From the NCBI GenBank assembly GCA_002385825.1, contig DGEG01000023.1:7741-13533 (forward strand): DNA of 5,793 nt, written 5' to 3'. This document shows, in pieces, positions 1 to 4,515 of this stretch. Each line of letters opens with the position of its first letter. Position 1 is the first letter of the stretch. The notes under the pieces were generated by a model. That model was given only the letters and a program-made list of their open reading frames with translations, had not been told where the DNA came from and did not search any database. The position numbers were made by a program, and so were the translations under genes. The DNA is from Firmicutes bacterium UBA3932 (GTDB lineage: Bacteria; Bacillota; Clostridia; Peptostreptococcales; Anaerovoracaceae).

Positions 1-802
1 GATGCCAGATGGGAGCTGTCAGGAAGGAACCGGGAGCCACCTTGCTGTTGTCTATATTGTAACCTACTGCATAGGCGCCTACCTTTTCAGCTGCAATCTG
101 AGCCGCCGAAGTGTCCGCATGCTGGGTGAGCACGTCACAGCCCTGGGCGAGAAGAGATTCTGCTGCCGCCTGTTCCAGTGCCGCATCGCCCCAGCTGTTG
201 ATGTATACAACGTTCATGGTCACATCGGGATTGACGGATTTTGCACCGAGGAAGAACGAGTTGATACCGATGAGTACTTCCGTATAATCATACGCAGCGA
301 TGTAACCCAGTTTATTGGTTTCTGTCATCATACCCGCCACGATTCCGGAGAGATACCTGGCTTCTTCCATAGCTCCGAAATAGTTTCCGAAGTTGGTGTC
401 GTTCATCTTATAACCGGAGAAGTGCAGGAAGGTCACATCCGGGTATTCGCTGGCCAGTTCTTCTAAACCGTCCATGTGTCCGAAGCTGGTGCCGATAATG
501 ATGCTGGCACCGTTGTCAATCATATTGATGGCGTTAGTCTTTACTGCCTGCTTATCTTCTGCTACGTTCTCGGCATACAGAACTTTAACGGCACCTCCGA
601 AATGCTCTTCAACAGCCATTGCTCCCATATGCTGCGCCTGATTGTAACCGCCGTCTGTTATGGTTCCGATATAGAGGAATCCTACGGTGGTCACGTCCTC
701 GGGAGCCTCGCCGTTTCCGCCCGGCTCGTCACCGCCGCCGCAGCCAACCATTGCCGTCATTGACAGTATAAGGACTAAGAAAATTGCTAAAACTTTTTTC
801 AT
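1..802 (-). CDS. BMP/PnrA-family ABC transporter substrate-binding lipoprotein (3' end outside window)
   Basis: Extracellular, membrane-anchored receptor of the BMP (Med/PnrA, COG1744) family, which usually captures purine nucleosides or related ligands for an ABC importer. The 267 visible residues begin MKKVLAIFLV, a short positive and hydrophobic signal ending in the lipobox MVGC with Cys21 as the lipidation site. A Gly/Glu/Pro-rich tether (22-37) follows. The mature domain starts VGFLYIGTITDGGYNQ (40-55), where the DGGYNQ ligand loop is family-typical. Further family blocks are NFGNYFGAMEEARYLSG (137-153), INSWGD (201-206), LTQHADT (225-231) and AVGYN (245-249). The frame is open at the left edge, after APIWH; the usual family length suggests roughly 80-110 residues are missing. 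It lies 64 bases after xpt on the same strand with no terminator between, so co-transcription is likely, and this favours a purine or nucleoside ligand. Family assignment is firm; the ligand is inferred. Confidence 0.93.
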   Translation of the reverse strand, partial: MKKVLAIFLVLILSMTAMVGCGGGDEPGGNGEAPEDVTTVGFLYIGTITDGGYNQAQHMGAMAVEEHFGGAVKVLYAENVAEDKQAVKTNAINMIDNGASIIIGTSFGHMDGLEELASEYPDVTFLHFSGYKMNDTNFGNYFGAMEEARYLSGIVAGMMTETNKLGYIAAYDYTEVLIGINSFFLGAKSVNPDVTMNVVYINSWGDAALEQAAAESLLAQGCDVLTQHADTSAAQIAAEKVGAYAVGYNIDNSKVAPGSFLTAPIWH

Positions 803-807
803 TTTTT

Positions 808-830
808 CCTCTCCTTTTCTCCTTCTCCTT
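808..830 (-). promoter_or_regulatory. Tandem Shine-Dalgarno tract before the BMP lipoprotein gene
   Basis: The minus strand carries three copies of AAGGAG (830-825, 824-819, 816-811) and then AGG (810-808) just before the ATG at 802-800. The copy at 816-811 has the best spacing, 8 nt, and fixes the start. The run of spare ribosome sites suggests strong translation, as expected for a binding protein made in excess over its permease. Confidence 0.75.
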
Positions 831-835
831 GCTTG

Positions 836-853
836 TTGTACAATGTTTTACAA
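836..853. repeat. Inverted repeat TTGTA-N8-TACAA between xpt and the BMP gene
   Basis: TTGTA (836-840) and TACAA (849-853) form a perfect 5-bp inverted repeat with an 8-base spacer, and TTGTACAA (836-843) is itself palindromic. It sits in the 65-base xpt-BMP gap, upstream of the ribosome sites. It is not followed by a T-run on the minus strand, so it is not a terminator. It could be an operator or a chance feature of AT-rich DNA. Confidence 0.3.
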
Positions 854-867
854 TAGTTAATTTTAGA

Positions 868-1443
868 TTATTCCCTAAAAGTTATGTGATCGTCTTCAAT
901 AGACGCAATAACCGACAAAGATTCGACCCGATAGCCTTCTTTACGCAACTTGTCTCCGCCGCCTTGAAAAGCCTTCTCCACAGCAGCGCCGAAACCGCAG
1001 ACTGCGGCGCCTGCCTGTTTTGTCAGGTCTATCAATCCGAAAGCTGCCTCACCGTATGCCAGAAAATCGTCAATAATCAGGATATTGTCCTGTTCGGAAA
1101 GATATTTTTTAGATACGATTACCGTGTATACGGCCTTTTTCGTAAAAGAGGTCACCTCTGTGTAGTAATACCCGTCGGTCATTGTATTGGGTGCGGCCTT
1201 CTTTGCAAAAACTACAGGTAAGTTGCCCATATGCATCGCCGTGGCGCAGGCCAAAGCGATACCGGAGGATTCAATGGTTAGAATTTTGTTTATCGGAAGG
1301 TCAGCAAAACGCGCGGCAAACTCTTTCCCGATTTCCGATACTAAATCGACATCAATCTGATGATTTAAAAAACAGTCCACCTTTACGATCTCAGTACCGA
1401 TAACTTGTCCGTCTTTTACGATCCTGTCCTTTAGCATCTGCAT
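868..1443 (-). CDS. xpt: Xanthine phosphoribosyltransferase
   Basis: Cytoplasmic purine salvage enzyme that converts xanthine (guanine less well) plus PRPP to XMP and pyrophosphate. The 191-residue product matches the length of Bacillus subtilis Xpt (about 194) and keeps its landmarks: KVDCFLNHQID (21-31), LTIESSGIA (55-63), the PRPP-binding strand and loop ILIIDDFLAYGEA (121-133) with Asp125-Asp126, KQAGA (142-146), EKAFQ (156-160) and YRVESL (171-176). The first ATG (1443-1441) is chosen because GGAGG at 1458-1454 is 10 nt away; the second ATG, two codons later, would be 16 nt away. A TATAAT promoter lies just upstream. The gene leads a probable two-gene or longer unit with the BMP lipoprotein, coupling purine base salvage to import. 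Assignment is firm. Guanine/hypoxanthine preference cannot be ruled out from sequence alone, but the Xpt-specific N-terminal block argues against Hpt or Gpt. Confidence 0.96.
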   Translation of the reverse strand: MQMLKDRIVKDGQVIGTEIVKVDCFLNHQIDVDLVSEIGKEFAARFADLPINKILTIESSGIALACATAMHMGNLPVVFAKKAAPNTMTDGYYYTEVTSFTKKAVYTVIVSKKYLSEQDNILIIDDFLAYGEAAFGLIDLTKQAGAAVCGFGAAVEKAFQGGGDKLRKEGYRVESLSVIASIEDDHITFRE

Positions 1444-1453
1444 AGATGAATAG

Positions 1454-1458
1454 CCTCC
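1454..1458 (-). promoter_or_regulatory. xpt ribosome binding site
   Basis: GGAGG on the minus strand, 10 nt before the ATG at 1443. It supports the first of two closely spaced in-frame ATG codons. Confidence 0.7.
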
Positions 1459-1482
1459 GACTTCATTCCTTTAAGTAATGCT

Positions 1483-1511
1483 ATTATAGAACCTTGCTTG
1501 CGCCGCGTAAA
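1483..1511 (-). promoter_or_regulatory. Sigma-A-type promoter of xpt
   Basis: On the minus strand, -35 TTTACG (1511-1506, four of six matches to TTGACA) is 17 bp from a perfect -10 TATAAT (1488-1483). Transcription would start near 1476, giving a leader of about 33 nt. That is too short for a purine riboswitch of about 70 nt or a terminator hairpin, so if this promoter is the real one, control must be at initiation or absent. Confidence 0.65.
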
Positions 1512-1735
1512 GCTTTTTTCCCCAAATCCCTGGTAGAATCTTGTCGATATTTTTTGAATGTACGCATTATCCCGAACATTAAGCAATTCTTTGACATCTG
1601 ATTTCCGCCTGCACTTTTTTCTTCTTGTAAGCTGTCCGGTTCTTTTACCGGCCATGATCCATACGAAGATACAAAAAAGCAATTTTCTACAATTATTTAT
1701 ATATATCCGTAATTGTGTTTTTGTCTCCCATTCTC
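1512..1735. other. Non-coding divergent intergenic DNA upstream of both promoters
   Basis: This is the bulk of the 410-base gap between the divergent xpt and metN starts. Short open frames cross it on both strands, but none has a convincing ribosome site or recognisable protein character. It holds an AT-rich inverted repeat (1689-1716) and a small CCGGT-N6-ACCGG hairpin (1636-1651) with no adjacent T-run. No tRNA, T-box or known riboswitch core was recognised on either strand. Confidence 0.55.
1689..1716. repeat. AT-rich inverted repeat upstream of the metN promoter
   Basis: ACAATTA (1689-1695) and TAATTGT (1710-1716) are perfect 7-bp inverted repeats around a 14-base AT-rich centre containing TTTATATATAT. 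The repeat ends 19 bp before the predicted metN -35 box. The position would suit an activator or a shared regulator of the divergent genes, but AT-rich DNA gives such repeats by chance and no regulator family is recognised. Confidence 0.35.
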
Positions 1736-1764
1736 TTGATTTTCGTGCAAATCATTGTTATATT
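1736..1764 (+). promoter_or_regulatory. Sigma-A-type promoter of metNIQ
   Basis: -35 TTGATT (1736-1741, four of six matches) lies 17 bp from -10 TATATT (1759-1764, five of six matches). Predicted start is near 1771, which gives a 5' leader of about 83 nt before the metN ATG. This is the best-spaced promoter-like pair seen between the two divergent genes on the plus strand. Confidence 0.6.
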
Positions 1765-1781
1765 GAATTACATGCAGCCAT

Positions 1782-1798
1782 TGCTCATACTTTGAGCA
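1782..1798 (+). promoter_or_regulatory. 17-bp palindrome TGCTCA-N5-TGAGCA just after the metNIQ start site
   Basis: TGCTCA (1782-1787), TACTT, TGAGCA (1793-1798) is a perfect 6-bp dyad about 12-28 nt downstream of the predicted transcription start. It could be a repressor operator blocking early transcription, or an RNA hairpin in the leader. There is no T-run after it, so it is not an intrinsic terminator. It does not match the MetJ box, a SAM riboswitch or a T-box as I know them. Structure is seen directly; the regulatory role is inferred. Confidence 0.45.
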
Positions 1799-1853
1799 CC
1801 TTTAACAAATTATCGTAAATGATGTTCAGCCAGCCCAAGGAAGGGGTATACAT

Positions 1854-2870
1854 ATGAACCAAAATAGACCCATTATCTCAATACGGGGTCTGGAAAAGAT
1901 CTTTTACAGTAAAACCGGCCAGGTAAAAGCCTTGGAAGATATTAACCTGGATATTTATGAAGGTGAGATTTTCGGCATCATAGGACTCAGCGGCGCCGGA
2001 AAGAGCACCTTAGTTCGCTGTATGAATTTTTTGGAAAGGCCTACAAAAGGCACCGTATTCTTTGACGGAAAAGACCTTTCAAAATTAAGCAAGAAAGACC
2101 TGAGAATCGCGCGGCAATCCATAGGCATGATCTTCCAGCATTTTAACTTGCTGATGCAGCGCAACTCTATAGATAACATCTGCTTCCCGCTGGAAATTGT
2201 CGGGATGGATAAAAACGAGGCACAGAAACGCGCATATGAGCTTCTGGAGTTGGTGGGACTTTCCGACAAGGCGAAAGCTTACCCTGCTCAGCTTTCCGGA
2301 GGGCAAAAACAGCGCGTGGCCATTGCCAGGGCTCTGGCCACCAAGCCCAAGGTATTGCTCTGTGATGAAGCTACCAGTGCTTTAGATCCCGCAACAACCC
2401 ATTCGATCCTCGGGTTGCTGAAACAGATTAACAAGGAATTTGGACTTACCATCGTAATCATCACCCACGAGATGAGCGTCATCGAAGAAATATGCCAGAG
2501 GATCGCCATTATCGACAACAGCCGGATTGTGGAGGTAGGAAACGTCATCGACATTTTTACCAATCCCAAGTCGGAGATCGCCAAGAGCTTTGCTTCTCCC
2601 GGCGGCGACAGGCCGGACCGCGTTATCGGCAACCGGTGCTGCCAGATCATCTTCGACGGGAACTCTTCCTACGAACCGATTCTGGCAAAGACGGTTTTAG
2701 AATGCAAAGCACCGGTAAACATCCTGTTCGCCGATACCAGGAATATCGATGGTAAAGCCTTCGGTCAGATGATCATACAGCTTCCCGAAGATGAAAATCT
2801 ATCCGATCGGGTTGTGGCCTATCTCCGGGCCCAGGGCTTGATAGTTAAGGAGGTGGAATCAAGTGTTTAG
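1854..2870 (+). CDS. metN: Methionine ABC transporter ATP-binding protein with NIL domain
   Basis: Cytoplasmic ATPase that powers import through MetI; the family imports L- and D-methionine. The 338 residues match the usual MetN length. Visible motifs are Walker A GLSGAGKST (44-52), Q-loop Gln95 in FQHFNLL, signature LSGGQKQR (147-154), Walker B VLLCDE (167-172) with catalytic Glu172, D-loop SALD (175-178) and switch His205 in ITHEM. After a short link, residues about 262-335 form a NIL domain, which in MetN binds methionine on the cytoplasmic side and inhibits transport when the pool is full, so product feedback is likely retained. Start ATG 1854 is preceded by AAGGAAGGGG (1837-1846) at 7 nt. 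It is the first gene of metN-metI-metQ and overlaps metI by 8 bp. A close relative transporting another amino acid cannot be excluded, but the NIL domain and partner genes make methionine the best call. Confidence 0.95.
   Translation: MNQNRPIISIRGLEKIFYSKTGQVKALEDINLDIYEGEIFGIIGLSGAGKSTLVRCMNFLERPTKGTVFFDGKDLSKLSKKDLRIARQSIGMIFQHFNLLMQRNSIDNICFPLEIVGMDKNEAQKRAYELLELVGLSDKAKAYPAQLSGGQKQRVAIARALATKPKVLLCDEATSALDPATTHSILGLLKQINKEFGLTIVIITHEMSVIEEICQRIAIIDNSRIVEVGNVIDIFTNPKSEIAKSFASPGGDRPDRVIGNRCCQIIFDGNSSYEPILAKTVLECKAPVNILFADTRNIDGKAFGQMIIQLPEDENLSDRVVAYLRAQGLIVKEVESSV
2847..2856 (+). promoter_or_regulatory. Strong ribosome binding site fixing the GTG start of metI
   Basis: AAGGAGGTGG lies inside the last codons of metN. 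Its AGGAGG core ends 9 nt before GTG at 2863, which supports the non-ATG start and translational coupling across the 8-bp overlap with metN. Confidence 0.75.
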
Positions 2871-3522
2871 CAGCGTTGTAACAAAAATGATAGGATTCGG
2901 TTTGCTTGAAACGCTTTATATGACCCTGGTCTCCACCGCCTTAGCATATGTGATAGGGTTGCCCTTAGGCGTTGCCCTGGTAGTATCAGACGGAAGCCAG
3001 AATTCTTTTGTAAGAGGTATAAACACGGTTTTGGGAATCGTGGTCAATTTACTGAGATCGATACCTTTTTTGATTTTACTTGTGACCGTTATTCCCGTTA
3101 CCCGGTTTATAGTGGGAACTTCCATTGGTTCCACTGCAACCATCGTTCCCTTAGTTATAGCCTCTGCGCCATTCGTGGCCAGATTAGTAGAGTCTTCCCT
3201 CAAGGAAGTGGATAAAGGAGTGATAGAAGCCGCTCAATGTATGGGCGCTTCCATGACACAAATCATTTATAAGGTAATGCTTCCGGAAGCGAAACCCTCT
3301 CTGATTGTAGGGTCTGCCATTGCAGTCACTACAATCCTAAGCTATTCCGCCTTAGCCGGCTTTGTGGGCGGAGGCGGATTGGGAGATATAGCGGTTCGCT
3401 ACGGTTATTACCGCTATCAAGAAGACATCATGCTGATTACCGTTGCCCTTTTGGTCATCATCGTTCAGATCCTGCAGGAAATCGGGATGAGACTGGCGAA
3501 AATCAGCGATAAAAGAATATAA
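2863..3522 (+). CDS. metI: Methionine ABC transporter permease
   Basis: Inner-membrane subunit that forms the translocation path as a dimer with MetN. The 219 residues carry five predicted membrane helices, at roughly 14-41, 55-79, 88-107, 146-170 and 188-206, as in the MetI family. The EAA coupling loop that docks on the ATPase is clear at 122-145 (EAAQCMGAS through MLPEAKPS). The LRSIPF block (64-69) and the glycine-rich AGFVGGGGLGD turn (165-175) are also typical. Translation starts at GTG, chosen because AAGGAGGTGG sits 9 nt upstream and no in-frame ATG before residue 9 competes. It overlaps metN by 8 bp and ends 25 bp before metQ, so the three genes are one transcription unit. No anomaly is seen. 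Confidence 0.95.
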   Translation: MFSSVVTKMIGFGLLETLYMTLVSTALAYVIGLPLGVALVVSDGSQNSFVRGINTVLGIVVNLLRSIPFLILLVTVIPVTRFIVGTSIGSTATIVPLVIASAPFVARLVESSLKEVDKGVIEAAQCMGASMTQIIYKVMLPEAKPSLIVGSAIAVTTILSYSALAGFVGGGGLGDIAVRYGYYRYQEDIMLITVALLVIIVQILQEIGMRLAKISDKRI

Positions 3523-3547
3523 AATTTAATATGGAGGAATAGAAATC

Positions 3548-4378
3548 ATGAAAAAGATATTATCGCTATTATTAATTTCCATACTTGCCCTATCGCTATT
3601 TACGGGATGCGGTGGCGGCGAAGCCGAAGAACCTGAAGCGGAGCTTCAAAAGATCATTGTAGGCGCAAGTCCGGCTCCCCATGCGGAAATCCTGGAAATT
3701 GCCAAAGAGCTTCTGGTCGAACAGGGCTATGATCTTCAGATCCAGGAGTTTGTGGATTATGTTCAGCCAAACCTGGCCTTGGACAGCGGGGAAATCGATG
3801 CCAACTACTTCCAACACCGGCTCTACCTTGATCAGTTCAACGTAGAAAACGGAACGGAGATTGTGGCCATTGCAGACGTTCATTACGAACCTTTCGGCAT
3901 TTATCCGGGAAGAACATCATCTCTTGACGATCTGACAGACGGCTCCCAAATCGCCGTACCCAACGACACCACAAATGAAGCAAGAGCTTTGTTGCTCTTA
4001 GAATACCTGGGATTGATAAAGCTTAGAGAAAACGTGGGTCTGGAAGCCACAGTAAACGATATCGTTGAAAACCCGAAAAACCTTAAGATTGTAGAGATCG
4101 AAGCCGCCCAGCTTCCTCGCTCACTTCCCGACGTAGACATGGCAGTTATTAACGGCAACTATGCCATCGACGCCGGGCTCAACGTAGGCACCGATGCTTT
4201 GGCTATCGAAGATGCAGAGTCTCCCACTATCAAAACCTATTATTCCAATGTACTGGCTGTTAAGGTAGGCAATGAGGACAGGGAAGATTTGCAGGCTTTA
4301 GCGGCAGCCCTGTTATCTCCTGAAGTCAAGGCATTTATCGAAAGCACCTATGAAGGCGCCGTAGTGCCCATGTTCTAA
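3548..4378 (+). CDS. metQ: Methionine-binding lipoprotein of the NlpA/MetQ family
   Basis: Substrate receptor tethered to the outer face of the membrane, delivering methionine to MetI. The 276-residue precursor starts MKKILSLLLISILAL and has the lipobox FTGC with lipidated Cys21, followed by a short acidic linker (22-33). NlpA/MetQ landmarks follow in order: IVGASPAPHAEIL (37-49), LDSGEIDANYFQH (78-90), FGIYPG (116-121), SLDDLTDGSQIAVPND (125-140), TNEARALLLL (142-151), AVINGNYA (199-206) and VVPMF at the end. Arg146 and the NGN motif at 202-204 fall where MetQ proteins contact the ligand's carboxyl and amino groups. ATG 3548 follows GGAGG (3533-3537) at 10 nt. It is the last gene of the operon and is followed by an intrinsic terminator. 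Family is firm. Methionine, rather than another small amino acid, is supported by MetN's NIL domain but not proved. Confidence 0.94.
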   Translation: MKKILSLLLISILALSLFTGCGGGEAEEPEAELQKIIVGASPAPHAEILEIAKELLVEQGYDLQIQEFVDYVQPNLALDSGEIDANYFQHRLYLDQFNVENGTEIVAIADVHYEPFGIYPGRTSSLDDLTDGSQIAVPNDTTNEARALLLLEYLGLIKLRENVGLEATVNDIVENPKNLKIVEIEAAQLPRSLPDVDMAVINGNYAIDAGLNVGTDALAIEDAESPTIKTYYSNVLAVKVGNEDREDLQALAAALLSPEVKAFIESTYEGAVVPMF

Positions 4379-4380
4379 TC

Positions 4381-4396
4381 GTCAACACCAGTTGAC
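4381..4396. repeat. Perfect 6-bp hairpin just after the metQ stop
   Basis: GTCAAC (4381-4386), loop ACCA, GTTGAC (4391-4396) starts two bases after the metQ stop codon. No T-run follows, so it does not terminate transcription by itself. It may stabilise the mRNA 3' end or slow ribosomes; it is the first of three hairpins in this convergent gap. Confidence 0.45.
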
Positions 4397-4413
4397 AACA
4401 AATGAATAAATTT

Positions 4414-4456
4414 AAAGGGACATTGCTTCACATCAATGGAATAAATGTCCCTTTTT
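4414..4456 (+). terminator. Rho-independent terminator of metNIQ
   Basis: AAAGGGACATT (4414-4424) pairs perfectly over 11 bp with AATGTCCCTTT (4444-4454), and the right arm runs into TTTTT (4452-4456). The 19-base loop contains an alternative small stem, CATTG (4421-4425) with CAATG (4434-4438). The opposite strand ends in TTTAAATTTATT, so it might also weakly stop transcripts from the converging component C gene. Confidence 0.85.
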
Positions 4457-4464
4457 ATATGGTT

Positions 4465-4490
4465 ACAGGTATCTGATAAAAGATATCTGT
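4465..4490. repeat. 10-bp stem-loop between the terminator and the component C gene
   Basis: ACAGGTATCT (4465-4474) and AGATATCTGT (4481-4490) pair over 10 bp with one G-U pair when read on the plus strand, around the loop GATAAA. On the minus strand the same site has one A-C mismatch. Neither strand has a T-run next to it. It may protect the 3' end of the minus-strand component C message or be a remnant terminator. Confidence 0.45.
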
Positions 4491-4515
4491 GACAAGACGC
4501 ACCGATACGGGTGTT

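Noticed and set aside
1474..1495. AGGTTCTA-like stretch on the minus strand resembling a preQ1 riboswitch start
   Set aside because: It overlaps the -10 box and lacks the C-rich and A-rich tail segments needed for the pseudoknot.
1532..1538. TTCTACC on the minus strand as the core of a purine riboswitch for xpt
   Set aside because: The matching CCGTAAA loop and closing GACTA-type element are absent, and the best xpt promoter lies downstream of it.
1591..1619. TTGACA on the plus strand as a -35 box
   Set aside because: The position 17 bp downstream is a run of T with no -10 like sequence, and a better promoter lies nearer metN.
1431..1682. Minus-strand open frame of 83 codons upstream of xpt
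   Set aside because: It covers the TATAAT promoter and runs into the xpt start in another frame, has no recognisable protein character, and no convincing ribosome site; treated as chance.
1558..1818. Plus-strand open frame of 86 codons ahead of metN
   Set aside because: It crosses the metNIQ promoter and the palindrome, has no clear ribosome site and resembles no family I know.
2085..2650. Minus-strand open frames of 60-120 codons inside metN
   Set aside because: They are antisense shadows of a well-conserved ATPase gene and have no independent support.
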